From assembly GCF_029144185.1 (NCBI RefSeq), contig NZ_CP110232.1, positions 1,508,164-1,572,163 on the forward strand: a DNA stretch of 64,000 nt, in the 5' to 3' direction. This DNA is from Vagococcus intermedius (GTDB taxonomy: Bacteria > Bacillota > Bacilli > Lactobacillales > Vagococcaceae). Every line of letters starts with the position of its first letter. Positions within the stretch are counted from its first letter, which is position 1. Shown in pieces: positions 19,047 to 31,332 of this stretch. The position numbers were made by a program, and so were the translations under genes. The notes beneath the pieces were generated by a model. It was not told the DNA's origin, did not search any database, and saw nothing but the letters and a program-made list of their open reading frames with translations.

Positions 19047-21614
19047 TTATTTTCTTTTGATTTCAACCATTTCAAAGCCTTCAATAACATCATCAACTTT
19101 TACATCGTTGTAATCTTCTATCATGGCACCACATTCAAATCCCATTTTCACTTCTTTGGCATCATCTTTAAAGCGTTTTAAGCTTGCTAATTTTCCTTCG
19201 AAAATAACAATATTATCACGAATTAAGCGGACACCACTATCGCGTTTAACAGAACCATCAGTGACATAACAACCAGCAATTGTTCCGACTTTAGAAACAT
19301 TATACGTTTCACGAACTAACATTTGACCTGTAATTTGTTCTTCAAATTCTGGGTCCAACATCCCTTTCATTGCTGTTTCAATCTCATCAATAACGTTATA
19401 GATAATACGGTGTAGACGGATATCTACTTCATCAGCATCAGCTTGTTCCTTAGCTTGAATCGTAGGACGAACATTAAATCCGACAACAATCGCGCCACTG
19501 GCAGCAGCTAAAGTAACATCACTTTCATTAATAGCACCTACAGCTGAATGAACAATCTTAACACGGACGCCTTCAACCTCAATTTTTTTCAAACTAGCAG
19601 CCAAAGCTTCAGCTGTCCCTTGTACATCAGCTTTAATAATAACATTAACGTCTTTGATTTCGCCGTCTTTCAAGCTATCAAATAAATTATCTAACGTAAT
19701 GGCTGTTGTTGTTGAACGTTGTTGTAATAAAGCACGACTAGCACGCTCTTCACCTGCTGCACGGGCTGTTTTTTCATCTTCAAAGACAACGAAACGATCC
19801 CCTGCTTGAGGTACATCATTTAAACCAGTAATTTCTACCGGTGTAGCCGGTCCCGCTTCTTTGTCACGACGACCTAAGTCATTTGTCATAACACGAACAC
19901 GACCAAAGGTATTTCCTACTACAATCGGATCTCCGACACGTAGCGTTCCTTGTTGCACTAATAACGTTGCAACTGGCCCTTTACCTTTATCAAGACGAGC
20001 TTCAATTACACTACCAATAGCACGTTGTGTTGGATCAGCTTGTAATTCTTGAACTTCAGAAACTAAGACAATAGTTTCTAATAATTCATCAATATTATCA
20101 CCGAATTTGGCAGAGATTGGTACGAAAATCGTATCGCCCCCCCAAGCTTCTGGAATTAATTCATATTCACTTAATTGTTGCATCACGTGGTCTGGGTTAG
20201 CACCTGGTTTATCAATCTTATTAACAGCGACAATAATTGGTACTTCTGCCGCTTTGGCATGATTAATCGCTTCAATTGTTTGTGGCATCACACCATCATC
20301 AGCTGCTACAACAAGAATTGTAACATCTGTGATACTTGCTCCACGAGCACGCATACTTGTAAAGGCAGCATGTCCTGGTGTATCTAAGAAAGTGATTGTT
20401 TTTCCGTCAACGTCAACTTGGTAAGCTCCGATATGCTGTGTAATACCACCAGCCTCACCTAAAGTAACTTTTGTATTTCTTAAAGTATCTAGTAACGTCG
20501 TTTTACCATGATCGACGTGTCCCATAATAGTGACAACAGGTGGACGAGTTACTAAGTTTTCTTCAACGATGGCTTCTTCTTCGAAGAATTTATCAATATC
20601 AGCTACGTCAACTTGAACTTTTTCTTCTGCCTCGATACCATAATCAGCAGCTAATAACTCAATTGTATCTTTATCTAAAGCTTGATTTTGGTTAACCATT
20701 ACGCCCATCATGAATAGTTTTTTGATAATTTCAGCTGGCTCACGGTAGATTTTTTTAGAAATGTCCGCAACATTCATACCCTCAGTGTAAACTAAAACTT
20801 CAGGTAATTCTTTAAATTTACGAGCTGGTACAGCTGGTTTATTTGATGCAGGATATTGTTTTTTACGTCCTTTTTTAAAGCGATTACGGTTATTATAATT
20901 ACCGCCTTGACCACCACGGTAGTTACTGTTACCACGATTTTGTCCACCTTGACCACCTTGTTGCGGACGGTTAGTTGTATTTGCTTGTCCTTGTGGACGG
21001 TTTTGACCACCTTGTTGTGGGCGGTTAGTTGTATTTGCTTGTCCTTGTGGACGATTTTGACCACCTTGTTGCGGGCGGTTAGTTGTATTTGCTTGTCCTT
21101 GTGGACAGTTTTGGCCACCTTGTTGCGAGCGGTTAGTTGTATTTGCTTGTCCTTGTGGACGGTTTTGACCACCTTGTTGCGGGCGGTTAGGTGTATTTGT
21201 TTGTCCTTGTGGACGGTTTTGACCACCTTGTTGTGGGCGGTTATTATTTTTATTTGGTTGGTTAGAACCGGTATTTTTATTATTTGTCATAGGCTTATTT
21301 TGTTTTTCTCTGGCTCCTGATGCTGCCACAGTACTTCCTTTTCTATGTTCTGTATTTTTTTGTTGGCTAGATTGTGATTTTAGTGCATTATTAGATACTG
21401 GTTTACCAGTTTTTTCTGAATTAACAGTTGGGGATGATTCTTTACTTTTAAAGGAAGTTCCTCCAAAAGCACGCTTCAATTTTGTCTCTTGGTCGGAACT
21501 AAGGACTTCCATATGATTCGTTAAATTCATACCTAGTGTCTGCGCGCGATCAACCAGCGTTTTACTTGTTTGGTTCATTTCTTTCGCTAATTCATGTACT
21601 CTTTTTTTACCCAT
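19047..21614 (-). CDS. infB: Translation initiation factor IF-2
   Basis: This 855-residue GTPase brings initiator tRNA to the 30S subunit. An N-terminal IF2N domain (about residues 1-55) is followed by a long low-complexity region rich in Asn, Gln, Gly and Pro (about 75-240), then a second IF2N-like domain. The GTPase domain has G-H-V-D-H-G-K-T-T (P-loop, near 365), D-T-P-G-H and N-K-I-D. C-terminal domains II-IV follow. Five in-frame 18-residue repeats in the linker are encoded by a 54-bp tandem repeat. Confidence 0.99.
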   Translation of the reverse strand: MGKKRVHELAKEMNQTSKTLVDRAQTLGMNLTNHMEVLSSDQETKLKRAFGGTSFKSKESSPTVNSEKTGKPVSNNALKSQSSQQKNTEHRKGSTVAASGAREKQNKPMTNNKNTGSNQPNKNNNRPQQGGQNRPQGQTNTPNRPQQGGQNRPQGQANTTNRSQQGGQNCPQGQANTTNRPQQGGQNRPQGQANTTNRPQQGGQNRPQGQANTTNRPQQGGQGGQNRGNSNYRGGQGGNYNNRNRFKKGRKKQYPASNKPAVPARKFKELPEVLVYTEGMNVADISKKIYREPAEIIKKLFMMGVMVNQNQALDKDTIELLAADYGIEAEEKVQVDVADIDKFFEEEAIVEENLVTRPPVVTIMGHVDHGKTTLLDTLRNTKVTLGEAGGITQHIGAYQVDVDGKTITFLDTPGHAAFTSMRARGASITDVTILVVAADDGVMPQTIEAINHAKAAEVPIIVAVNKIDKPGANPDHVMQQLSEYELIPEAWGGDTIFVPISAKFGDNIDELLETIVLVSEVQELQADPTQRAIGSVIEARLDKGKGPVATLLVQQGTLRVGDPIVVGNTFGRVRVMTNDLGRRDKEAGPATPVEITGLNDVPQAGDRFVVFEDEKTARAAGEERASRALLQQRSTTTAITLDNLFDSLKDGEIKDVNVIIKADVQGTAEALAASLKKIEVEGVRVKIVHSAVGAINESDVTLAAASGAIVVGFNVRPTIQAKEQADADEVDIRLHRIIYNVIDEIETAMKGMLDPEFEEQITGQMLVRETYNVSKVGTIAGCYVTDGSVKRDSGVRLIRDNIVIFEGKLASLKRFKDDAKEVKMGFECGAMIEDYNDVKVDDVIEGFEMVEIKRK
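20951..21240 (-). repeat. 54-bp in-frame tandem repeat inside infB
   Basis: Five copies of a 54-base unit start at 20951, 21005, 21059, 21113 and 21167, with a partial sixth at 21221. Each encodes an 18-residue unit like [18 protein letters not shown]. Copies differ by a few bases (for example N-C-P-Q, N-R-S-Q, Q-T-N-T-P). Unit length is a multiple of three, so copy-number change would keep the frame. Confidence 0.95.
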
Positions 21615-21626
21615 GCAATCACCTTC

Positions 21627-21932
21627 CTATTTTGTTAGTAACTCCTGAAACTTTTTAGCAAACCCTTGATCGCAAACTCCTAAAATCATTCGACTGCGAC
21701 CAACAGCTTGGCTAAGTTCCAATTGAGTGAACTCATTGACACATTTGACATTGTAATAAGCACTCTTATCTTGAATCTTTTTGATTGTATTAGGACTAGC
21801 GTCTGTTGCAACAAAGACAATTTTAGCTTTTTGAGAACGAATATCTGCAATAGTCAATTCTTCCCCTGAAACTAATTTGCCTGCTCGAGTTGCCATACCT
21901 AATAAATTTAATACCTTTTGGCTATTTGTCAT
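21627..21932 (-). CDS. ylxQ: YlxQ, L7Ae/L30e-family RNA-binding protein
   Basis: This 101-residue protein belongs to the L7Ae/L30e/S12e family. V-L-N-L-L-G-M-A-T-R-A-G-K-L-V-S-G-E and the K-I-V-F-V-A-T-D-A-S-P-N-T segment are typical. The ATG at 21932 is chosen over codons further upstream because the known family starts at M-x-x-x-K-V-L-N-L-L. The gene then overlaps the end of ylxR by 11 bases. Function in ribosome or RNA metabolism is inferred from family and operon. Confidence 0.9.
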   Translation of the reverse strand: MTNSQKVLNLLGMATRAGKLVSGEELTIADIRSQKAKIVFVATDASPNTIKKIQDKSAYYNVKCVNEFTQLELSQAVGRSRMILGVCDQGFAKKFQELLTK

Positions 21933-22221
21933 TTCCGAATAATTCCTGTCTTGCTTTTTGGTGACTAACATAATCTAATAATTCTTGGTAAAAATCATCA
22001 GTTAAATCAGCTTCCAAATGGCGATTTAAAATTTGCTTATCCCAAGCTTTTTGGACAACTTTTGGCTCAATAGAAATGTAAGCTCCTCGACCTGGCATTT
22101 TTCCAGTTGGGTCAATTGCCACATCGCCTTCTTTAGAACGGACAATTCGAATCATTTCTTTTTTAGGTTTCATATCGCCCGAAACGACACATTTTCTTAA
22201 AGGAATTTTACGTTGTTTCAT
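21922..22221 (-). CDS. ylxR: YlxR (RnpM), RNA-binding protein of the nusA-infB operon
   Basis: This 99-residue basic protein has the conserved R-K-C-V-V-S-G-D-M-K-P-K-K-E-M-I-R-I-V-R N-terminus and the P-G-R-G-A-Y-I motif of the DUF448/YlxR family. Family members bind RNA; RnpM has been linked to RNase P in Bacillus. Position between nusA and ylxQ is the standard one. Confidence 0.94.
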   Translation of the reverse strand: MKQRKIPLRKCVVSGDMKPKKEMIRIVRSKEGDVAIDPTGKMPGRGAYISIEPKVVQKAWDKQILNRHLEADLTDDFYQELLDYVSHQKARQELFGNDK

Positions 22222-22240
22222 CTATCTTCGCCTCCTAGGA

Positions 22241-23431
22241 TTATTCTGCTTCTTGATTTACTACATCACTTTCAGTGACTTCCTCAGTTAAGACAACTGC
22301 TTCTTCCGCAACAATTGCTTCCTCTGGTGTTTCTTCTACTATATCTTCCACAGCAATGTCTTCAACTGTAGCTTCTGTTGCTTGCTGGCTACGAATCGCT
22401 TCCATATCTGATTCAGATTTAATATCAATTTTAAAGTTTGTTAATTTTGCCGCTAAGCGAGCATTTTGTCCGCGCTTACCGATTGCTAATGATAATTGGT
22501 AATCTGGTACCACTACTGTACATGCTTTACCACTCTCATCAAAAGTTACATCTACAACTTGAGCTGGGTTTAAGGCATTAGCAATATAAACAGTTGGGTC
22601 TTCGTTCCACTCAACAATATCCATATTTTCGCCTTTTAATTCATTGACAATTGATTGGACACGCTGTCCTCTTTGTCCGACACACGTTCCAACTGGATCT
22701 ACGTTTTCATCTTGTGAACGAACGGCTACTTTCGCACGATCACCAGCTTCACGAGCGATGCTTACGATTTCGACAACCCCATCGTAAACTTCTGGGATTT
22801 CTTGTTCAAACAATCGTTTCAATAAGTCAGGATGACTGCGGCTAACAAAAACTTGTGGGCCTTTAGAGGTATTTTCCACTTTTGAAACATACACTTTGAT
22901 ACGATCATGTGGTTGGTATACTTCATTAGGAATTTGATCTTGACGTGATAAAACCGCTTCAATCTTTCCTAAGTTAACATAGATATATCGATGATCTTGT
23001 CTTTCAACAATTCCTTGCATAATATCATTTTCATAAGCACTGAATTCGTTGTAAATAATCGTACGTTCGGCTTCACGAACACGTTGTAAAATCACTTGCT
23101 TGGCAGTTTGTGCTGCAATACGACCAAAATCTTTAGGCGTCACTTCAAAGCGAACCGTGTCACCTAATTCATAAGCACCATTTAACATTAAAGCTTCCTT
23201 CAAACTCACTTCTAATTGTGAATCCATTACTTCTTCAGTAATTTCTTTTACGGCATATACATGGATGTTGCCTTTTTTAGCATCAAATTCCACTTCCACA
23301 TTTTGAGCTTGACCGTAGTGACGTTTATAAGCAGAAACCAATGCTGCTTCTAACGCTTCGATCACAATCTCTTTTGAAATGCCTTTTTCAACCTCTAATG
23401 CCTCTAAAGCATTTAACATTTCTTTACTCAT
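22241..23431 (-). CDS. nusA: Transcription termination/antitermination factor NusA
   Basis: This 396-residue factor binds RNA polymerase and modulates pausing and termination. An N-terminal polymerase-binding domain (about 1-125), an S1 domain (about 135-200) and two KH domains (K-V-A-V-R-S-Q-D-E-N-V-D-P-V-G-T-C-V-G, then A-I-G-K-R-G-Q-N-A-R-L-A-A) follow in order. The C-terminal about 50 residues are acidic and low complexity. It lacks the extra acidic repeats of proteobacterial NusA, as usual in Firmicutes. Confidence 0.98.
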   Translation of the reverse strand: MSKEMLNALEALEVEKGISKEIVIEALEAALVSAYKRHYGQAQNVEVEFDAKKGNIHVYAVKEITEEVMDSQLEVSLKEALMLNGAYELGDTVRFEVTPKDFGRIAAQTAKQVILQRVREAERTIIYNEFSAYENDIMQGIVERQDHRYIYVNLGKIEAVLSRQDQIPNEVYQPHDRIKVYVSKVENTSKGPQVFVSRSHPDLLKRLFEQEIPEVYDGVVEIVSIAREAGDRAKVAVRSQDENVDPVGTCVGQRGQRVQSIVNELKGENMDIVEWNEDPTVYIANALNPAQVVDVTFDESGKACTVVVPDYQLSLAIGKRGQNARLAAKLTNFKIDIKSESDMEAIRSQQATEATVEDIAVEDIVEETPEEAIVAEEAVVLTEEVTESDVVNQEAE

Positions 23432-23457
23432 CTTTACTGCGCCTCCATTATCTTGGT

Positions 23458-23931
23458 CTAAAACTGAATCGCCAATCGAGCTTTAGCAATGTTACTACGC
23501 TCGAAAGTGATATCTTTTATTCTTGTTTTTATTTTTACTGTTAAGGTCAATGTCTCAGGTGTTAGCTCTTTTAAGAAGCCATCAAACTGTTTGTCGCCTT
23601 CTACTGTCGTATATAGTGACACATGAATATACTCACCAATTGCATTTTCATAATCGGCTTCTTTTTTCAACGGTCTTTCTGCTCCAGGTGAAGAGACTTC
23701 TAAGAAGTACGCTTGGGGAATTGGATCTGGATCCATCTCATCCAATGCGTCACTGAGCTTTTCACTCACTAAGGCACAATCCTCAATATCAATGCCGTTC
23801 AGTTTGTCGATAAAGACACGTAAAAACCAGTTTTTACCTTCCTTCACGAATTCTAAATCTACTAACTCAAAGTTTTGCTCTTCTAAGATTGGCGTGACAA
23901 CCTTTGTAACAGTTTCCACTACACTACTCAA
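23458..23931 (-). CDS. rimP: Ribosome maturation factor RimP
   Basis: This 157-residue protein is needed for 30S maturation. [20 protein letters not shown] and the [11 protein letters not shown] motif are diagnostic. The start is set at the TTG at 23931 because AAGGAGG lies 8 bases upstream and the product then begins (M)-S-S-V-V-E-T-V, as in related RimP proteins. An ATG 12 codons upstream (23967) has no ribosome binding site and abuts the T run of a terminator-like hairpin. It opens the rimP-nusA-ylxR-ylxQ-infB-rbfA operon. Confidence 0.93.
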   Translation of the reverse strand: MSSVVETVTKVVTPILEEQNFELVDLEFVKEGKNWFLRVFIDKLNGIDIEDCALVSEKLSDALDEMDPDPIPQAYFLEVSSPGAERPLKKEADYENAIGEYIHVSLYTTVEGDKQFDGFLKELTPETLTLTVKIKTRIKDITFERSNIAKARLAIQF

Positions 23932-23968
23932 TCCATTCGCCTCCTTCACGGGAATCTGTTTATCCATC

Positions 23969-24001
23969 AAAAAGAGTGAGCGGTGTTTCCTTCGCTCACT
24001 C
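23969..24001 (-). terminator. Terminator-like hairpin in the rimP leader
   Basis: GAGTGAGCG (24001-23993) pairs with CGCTCACTC (23982-23974) around a 10-base loop and is followed by TTTTT. It lies between the promoter and the chosen rimP start, so it is a candidate attenuator for the whole operon. Confidence 0.75.
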
Positions 24002-24026
24002 TCCCATCAAGTATCAATCTTTGACT

Positions 24027-24055
24027 AGTATAACATATTTTTTCTGAAAACTCAA
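24027..24055 (-). promoter_or_regulatory. Promoter of the rimP-nusA-infB operon
   Basis: The minus strand reads TTGAGT (24055-24050), 17 bases, then TATACT (24032-24027) with an extended TG upstream of the -10 box. Confidence 0.75.
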
Positions 24056-24247
24056 CACAGCATGCTTTCATGTCCTTTTATTTTCACGGTACGGTCTTCT
24101 TTTGAAGTTTTAAGCTACTTTTTTATTAATAATTACTTAAGAGACTTAATAAAGCATTAAAAAGTACCTAAATGGATAGGGGTTAATCTATTCTCCTTTT
24201 ATAATACGAGTTAAGGCAACTTATTTTCACACTTAGGAGGTTCTGCT

Positions 24248-25084
24248 ATGTTTATCATACTTAGTTTACTCATCTTACTTCTATCATTTTGTCTATATGG
24301 CTATTGGACGAATCGACAATTAGAAATAGAATCACTGCCACTACCTTTAACATCACTTCCAGCTGAATTGGATGGATTAAAAATCACACACTTGTCAGAT
24401 ATTCACTTAAAACGCTTGAGAGTTGACAAAGAGTTTTTATTAAAAGAAATCCGTCTGGTCAAACCTGACTTAATTTTTATTACGGGAGATACAATCGATC
24501 GAACTGAAGATTTAGCTACGACAACCATTCAGCAATTCATTAATGATATTGCCGTTATTGCCCCAACATATGTTATTGAAGGCAATCACGAACCGACATG
24601 CTCTGATTTTAATTATTGGCGAGAATTACTGTCACAGTCTAGCGCAACCCTTTTGGAAAATGATTACGAAACGATTTATATCAACCAACATAAGATAGGG
24701 ATCATTGGTTTAAAAAATAATGTGACCTCTCTTAATAAAAAAAGACAAGAATCGCTACCAAACCATACAATCAATCTACTCTTAGCACACCATCCAGAAC
24801 ATTTCCACGAGTACCTTACAAATTTTGATGAAAAAGACAACGTTATAGCAATTTTTTCCGGCCATGCCCATGGTGGACAGATTCGCTTACCCTTAATCGA
24901 TGGGCTTTTGTCTCCAAATCAAGGTTGGTTCCCCCGTTATACAAATGGCTTATACCAAGAGGTGACTCGCTCGACTACTTACCTGATTGTGAGCCGAGGA
25001 TTAAGTAACAGTCGTTTTCCCTTTCGGATAAATAATAAACCTCACCTTATAAATGTTATCTTAACTAAAAAAAATAAGCCCTAA
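24248..25084 (+). CDS. Membrane-anchored metallophosphoesterase (YkuE-like)
   Basis: This 278-residue protein has an N-terminal hydrophobic segment (residues 1-18) that anchors or exports it. The calcineurin-like phosphoesterase motifs come in order: L-S-D-I-H-L-K, I-T-G-D-T-I-D-R, E-G-N-H-E-P, H-H-P-E, and S-G-H-A-H-G-G-Q. These supply the usual two-metal site. The start is supported by AGGAGG 7 bases upstream; a TATAAT at 24200-24205 may be its -10 box. Related proteins hydrolyse phosphate esters such as UDP-diacylglucosamine, but the substrate here cannot be told. It is a single plus-strand gene between two minus-strand operons. Confidence 0.85.
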   Translation: MFIILSLLILLLSFCLYGYWTNRQLEIESLPLPLTSLPAELDGLKITHLSDIHLKRLRVDKEFLLKEIRLVKPDLIFITGDTIDRTEDLATTTIQQFINDIAVIAPTYVIEGNHEPTCSDFNYWRELLSQSSATLLENDYETIYINQHKIGIIGLKNNVTSLNKKRQESLPNHTINLLLAHHPEHFHEYLTNFDEKDNVIAIFSGHAHGGQIRLPLIDGLLSPNQGWFPRYTNGLYQEVTRSTTYLIVSRGLSNSRFPFRINNKPHLINVILTKKNKP

Positions 25085-25099
25085 GGGCTTATTTTTTTT
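25065..25099. terminator. Bidirectional terminator between the phosphoesterase gene and polC
   Basis: AATAAGCCCT pairs with AGGGCTTATT, flanked by A and T runs. It serves both convergent genes. Confidence 0.92.
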
Positions 25100-28000
25100 A
25101 TAACATATCGAATAAAGATAACTGGTTTTCATCAGGAAGACCATCTAAGACACTGTTTTCTGTCATATATTCAATCAGTGTTTTCGAAACTTTACCACGA
25201 TTAGCCAAGTCTTCTTTTGATAAAAATTCTTGTTCTTTTCGTGCTGCTATAATTTGTTTGGCCACATTCTGACCTAAACTTGGAACAGCACGAAACGGTG
25301 CTATCAAAGTATCACCATCAATAACAAAATTATCCGCATCTGATTTATATAAATCAATCATTTTAAATTTATAACCACGTTCAATCATTTCATTACATAA
25401 CTCTAGGACTGTAAGCAGATTTTTTTCTTTAGTGGAAGCCTCCATCCCTTTATCCATTATCTCTTTCATGCGAGCTTTTACAGCATCTTTGCCTTTAGAC
25501 ATAGCAACTAAGTCAAAGTCATCAGCACGCACCGAAAAATAGGCTGCATAATAAAGAATTGGATAATAAACTTTAAAATATGCTACACGTAACGCCATCA
25601 ACACATAGGCTGCCGCATGAGCTTTAGGGAACATGTATTTAATTTTTAAACACGAGTCAATATACCACTCGGCAATACCAACAGCTCTCATTTCTGCCTG
25701 CCACTCATCGGGTATACCTTTCCCCTTACGAACACTCTCCATAATTTTAAATGCTAGACCATCTTCTAAACCATTGTGTATCAAGTAAACCATAATATCA
25801 TCACGACACCCAATTACTTCTGCTAGCGTTGTTTGACCTTTACGAATTAATTCTTCTGCATTGCCTAACCAAACATCGGTACCATGAGACAAACCGGAAA
25901 TCTGTAATAATTCGGCAAAGGTCGTTGGATGGGTTTGCTCTAACATCCCTCTAACAAACTTTGTTCCAAACTCTGGAATTCCTAAAGAACCTGTCTTAGA
26001 GTGAATTTGATCTGGTTCTACGCCTAGTACTTGTGGCCCAGAAAAGATTCGCATTACTTCAGGATCATCTGTCGGAATTGTCTTAGGATCAATCCCAGAA
26101 AGATCTTGTAGCATCCTAATAACAGTTGGATCATCATGTCCTAAAATATCTAATTTTAAGACGTTATCATGAATTGAATGGAAATCAAAATGAGTCGTTT
26201 TCCATTCTGAATTTTGATCGTCAGCTGGAAATTGTATTGGTGAGAAATCATAAACATCCATATAATCAGGAATAACGATAATTCCCCCCGGATGCTGTCC
26301 TGTTGTGCGCTTGACACCTGTTGACCCTTTAGCCAATCGGTCAATCTCAGCACTGCGTAACTCAAGATTATTGTCACGTTCGTAACCCTTAACAAAACCA
26401 TAAGCCGTCTTGTCCGCTACTGTTCCAATCGTCCCTGCCCGATAAACATACTCTTCACCAAAAAGTACTTTTGTATAATTGTGAGCCTCAGGTTGATAAT
26501 CACCTGAGAAGTTCAAGTCAATATCTGGCACTTTATCGCCATGGAATCCTAAAAAGGTTTCGAAGGGAATATCGTGACCGTCTTTGAATAGGCGATTCCC
26601 ACATTCAGGACAAGGTTTTTCTGGCAAGTCAAAACCAGACCCTACTGAACCATCTTCAAAGAATTCCGTATATTGGCATTTTGGACAACGATAATGTGGT
26701 GCTAAAGGATTGACCTCGGTAATTCCTGTCATCGTCGCAACAAAACTCGAGCCGACCGATCCACGAGATCCTACTAAATAACCATCTTTCAAACTCTTAT
26801 GCACTAACTTTTGAGAAATCAAATAAATAACTGAAAAGCCATTACCAATAATACTATCCAGTTCTTTTTTCAGACGCTTTTCTACAATATCTGGCAAAGG
26901 ATCTCCATATAAACGCTTCGCTTCATTGTAACTCAAATCTGTGATTTCTTGTTCCGACCCTTCAATTTTAGGTGTATAAAGATCTGTCTTAACCGGTGTG
27001 ACTTCCTCACACCAACTGGCGATTAATTGGCTGTTGGTTACGACCACTCGTTTAGCCGTCTCTTCACCTAAAAATGAAAATTCTGTTAGCATCTCATTTG
27101 TTGTTCTAAAGTGAACCTCTGGTAAGGAATGACGATTTAAGGGATTTGCTCCTCCCATCGAATTGACCAAAATTTTACGATAGATAGAATCTGTCTTATT
27201 TAAATAATGAACATTCCCCGTGGCAACAGCAGGTTTATCTAATTCATCAGCTATTTTAACTAAATTGCCAATAATTTCTTCTAAATCTGACTCACTTTTG
27301 ACAAGTTCTTGCTCAATCAAAGGGGCATAGACTGCTTTGGGCATAATTTCAATATAATCATAGAATTTGGCACGTTTTTTAGCTTCTTCGATTCCTTTTT
27401 GCATCATCGCCTCAAAAATCTCACCGCCACTACAAGCCGATCCGACAATTAACCCTTCACGTAATTTTGTTAATTGTGACCGTGGTATCCTAGGTACTCG
27501 GTAATAATAATCAATATTTGACATAGAGATTAATTTAAAGAGATTTTTTAAACCAGCTTGAGTCGTTGCCATAATAATGGCGTGAAATGGCCGGGCTCGT
27601 TTATAAGCATCTCCTTCACCGACATGTTCGTTTAACTCATCATGATACTGAATACCATGCTCTTCTTGAGCTTTTTTTAAGAAAATCCAACACAGCTGTC
27701 CAGTCGTTTCTGAATCATAAATAGCTCGATGATGTTGCTCTAAATTGACACCATACTTTTTAGCCAAAGTATTTAAACGATGACTCTTCCACTCTGGATG
27801 TAGGAAACGTGATAATTCCAATGTATCAATAACTGGATTAGGCGCTTCGGGAATCTCATATTTTTCATAACTAGTATTCAAAAATCCCATGTCAAAACTA
27901 GCATTATGAGCTACTAAAATATCCTGATCACAGAACTCACGAAATAGTCTTAAAACTTCTTCTTCCGACTTAGAACCACGGACCATCTCATCAGTAATCC

Positions 28001-29435
28001 CTGTTAAACTAATGGTTGTTTCTGACAATGGATGACCTGGATCAATAAATTGTTCAAACGTCTCAATAATATTTCCTTTGTGCATTTTGACTGCTGCTAA
28101 TTCAATAATCGTATCATAAACCGCTGATAATCCAGTGGTCTCAACGTCAAATACAATGTAAGTCGCATCAGTTAAAGAAAGATGCTCTGGATTATAAGCG
28201 ATTGGAACACCGTCATCTACTATATTAGCTTCAATCCCATATAATATTTTAACCCCATGTTTTTTCCCTGCTTGATGGGCGTCCGGAAAGCTCTGAGCAC
28301 CACCGTGATCTGTGATCGCTATGGCCGGCATTCCCCAAGCACCTGCTTGTGCTACTAAGTCGCTAGCTCCGGTAATACCATCCATTGTACTCATGTTTGT
28401 ATGTAAATGAAGTTCCACACGTTTTTCATCAGCTGGTGCTGTATCTTTTCGTCCAGCTTTTTTCACTTCCATTAAATCTCGCGCATTCATTACTAAGTCT
28501 TTCATAAAAGTATCTTCTTGTACACTTCCACGAACACGCAACCACTGCCCTTTTTTGATTGCTTCAAAGACAGCTTCATCATGAGCATTGTTCGAGAATT
28601 TTTTCACCGCAAAAGACGACGTATAATCTGTAATTTTAACAATTAATATTTTACGTCCCGAACGTAAATCTCTTACCTCAACATCAAAAACGTACCCTTC
28701 AACTGTGACTGTGCGCTCTTCATCAATAATTTGACTCATTGGCAAAATAACTTCATCTGAGTTGATTGTACGTCCTAACTGAATCGGCCCTTCTAAGGTC
28801 ACTGGCTCATTTTTTTTCTGTTGCTTTATTTGCTCATTTTTTTCTAGAGCGGCTGCAGCTTCTTCCATCATACGAACTTGTTGTTGTTGTTGGCGTTCTG
28901 CAAAAGCTTGCTGATTAGCTTGAGCCTTTTCTTGATTTACTTTCGGTATTAAACGAAATTTAGGAAAGCCAAACCGTTGGTAAGCTTGTTCGACTTCTGG
29001 TAGATATTGTTTTTTTAAATACTCAATAATCCCTTCATTTTCTACCAAAATAATAAGTTGATCATCTTCAACAAACGGTAATTGCTCTTTTAAAGCCCCA
29101 TTCACTACGGCTTGATTACATTGTGCTTGTTGTAAACCATATGACCAATAGGACTGTAACATCTCTTGATCATAGTTACTGTCCTGAGTACGCACATGCA
29201 ATTGGACTTGGGCAATTCCATCAAAAGCATGATGCAATTGTTGGTAGAGACGGGTGTATATCTCTATTGGCAAAATGTTTTTAAATTGTAAATGAAATTC
29301 CCAACAACGACTTTTTTTATGAACAACGACTTTGGAAACTTCCCCTTCTGAAAAAGCTGGTAGTCTCTTTTCATCAGATTGAAATCCCATCTGATCGAGT
29401 AATTTATCAAATAACTCTCTAGGATTTAAAGACAT
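25098..29435 (-). CDS. polC: DNA polymerase III PolC-type alpha subunit
   Basis: This 1445-residue protein is the main replicative polymerase of low-GC Gram-positives. In order it has an N-terminal domain, an OB fold (about 230-320), a PHP domain split by the insertion ([14 protein letters not shown] near 340), and a DEDDh proofreading exonuclease ([12 protein letters not shown] near 428). A cysteine-rich zinc module (C-P-K-C ... C-P-E-C) and the polymerase core with P-D-I-D-L-N-F-S-G near 970 follow. It follows proS, as in Enterococcus and Bacillus. Confidence 0.98.
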   Translation of the reverse strand: MSLNPRELFDKLLDQMGFQSDEKRLPAFSEGEVSKVVVHKKSRCWEFHLQFKNILPIEIYTRLYQQLHHAFDGIAQVQLHVRTQDSNYDQEMLQSYWSYGLQQAQCNQAVVNGALKEQLPFVEDDQLIILVENEGIIEYLKKQYLPEVEQAYQRFGFPKFRLIPKVNQEKAQANQQAFAERQQQQQVRMMEEAAAALEKNEQIKQQKKNEPVTLEGPIQLGRTINSDEVILPMSQIIDEERTVTVEGYVFDVEVRDLRSGRKILIVKITDYTSSFAVKKFSNNAHDEAVFEAIKKGQWLRVRGSVQEDTFMKDLVMNARDLMEVKKAGRKDTAPADEKRVELHLHTNMSTMDGITGASDLVAQAGAWGMPAIAITDHGGAQSFPDAHQAGKKHGVKILYGIEANIVDDGVPIAYNPEHLSLTDATYIVFDVETTGLSAVYDTIIELAAVKMHKGNIIETFEQFIDPGHPLSETTISLTGITDEMVRGSKSEEEVLRLFREFCDQDILVAHNASFDMGFLNTSYEKYEIPEAPNPVIDTLELSRFLHPEWKSHRLNTLAKKYGVNLEQHHRAIYDSETTGQLCWIFLKKAQEEHGIQYHDELNEHVGEGDAYKRARPFHAIIMATTQAGLKNLFKLISMSNIDYYYRVPRIPRSQLTKLREGLIVGSACSGGEIFEAMMQKGIEEAKKRAKFYDYIEIMPKAVYAPLIEQELVKSESDLEEIIGNLVKIADELDKPAVATGNVHYLNKTDSIYRKILVNSMGGANPLNRHSLPEVHFRTTNEMLTEFSFLGEETAKRVVVTNSQLIASWCEEVTPVKTDLYTPKIEGSEQEITDLSYNEAKRLYGDPLPDIVEKRLKKELDSIIGNGFSVIYLISQKLVHKSLKDGYLVGSRGSVGSSFVATMTGITEVNPLAPHYRCPKCQYTEFFEDGSVGSGFDLPEKPCPECGNRLFKDGHDIPFETFLGFHGDKVPDIDLNFSGDYQPEAHNYTKVLFGEEYVYRAGTIGTVADKTAYGFVKGYERDNNLELRSAEIDRLAKGSTGVKRTTGQHPGGIIVIPDYMDVYDFSPIQFPADDQNSEWKTTHFDFHSIHDNVLKLDILGHDDPTVIRMLQDLSGIDPKTIPTDDPEVMRIFSGPQVLGVEPDQIHSKTGSLGIPEFGTKFVRGMLEQTHPTTFAELLQISGLSHGTDVWLGNAEELIRKGQTTLAEVIGCRDDIMVYLIHNGLEDGLAFKIMESVRKGKGIPDEWQAEMRAVGIAEWYIDSCLKIKYMFPKAHAAAYVLMALRVAYFKVYYPILYYAAYFSVRADDFDLVAMSKGKDAVKARMKEIMDKGMEASTKEKNLLTVLELCNEMIERGYKFKMIDLYKSDADNFVIDGDTLIAPFRAVPSLGQNVAKQIIAARKEQEFLSKEDLANRGKVSKTLIEYMTENSVLDGLPDENQLSLFDML

Positions 29436-29476
29436 TATCTTGCCCTCCTTTTTTATTGTTATCTGCTGCTTATATT

Positions 29477-29514
29477 AAAAAGCAAGAAACGGCCAACAAG
29501 AAATTTGCTGACCG
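29477..29514 (-). terminator. Probable terminator after proS
   Basis: On the minus strand CGGTCAGCAA pairs with TTGTTGGCCG (two G-T pairs) and is followed by a T-rich tract ending in TTTTT. It separates proS from polC. Confidence 0.7.
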
Positions 29515-29575
29515 ACCTTATTTTTCTATTTTATTATACGCCTATTTATCTATTTAGCAATCCGCATCTCTAATC

Positions 29576-31312
<1,737 letters not shown>

Positions 31313-31332
31313 CTAACAACTATAACACTTAA

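Noticed and set aside
20951-21240. Regular repeats that could suggest a CRISPR array
   Set aside because: The units abut without unique spacers, are in frame within infB and encode a repeated peptide.
20856-21320. A 154-codon open frame on the plus strand, and one of 144 codons in another minus frame, opposite/within infB
   Set aside because: Both are made by the 54-bp tandem repeat, read in the wrong frame; they have no ribosome binding site and give periodic, unlikely proteins.
23932-23970. Longer N-terminus of RimP starting at 23967 or 23970
   Set aside because: No ribosome binding site, overlaps the T run of the leader hairpin, and the extra residues do not match the family.
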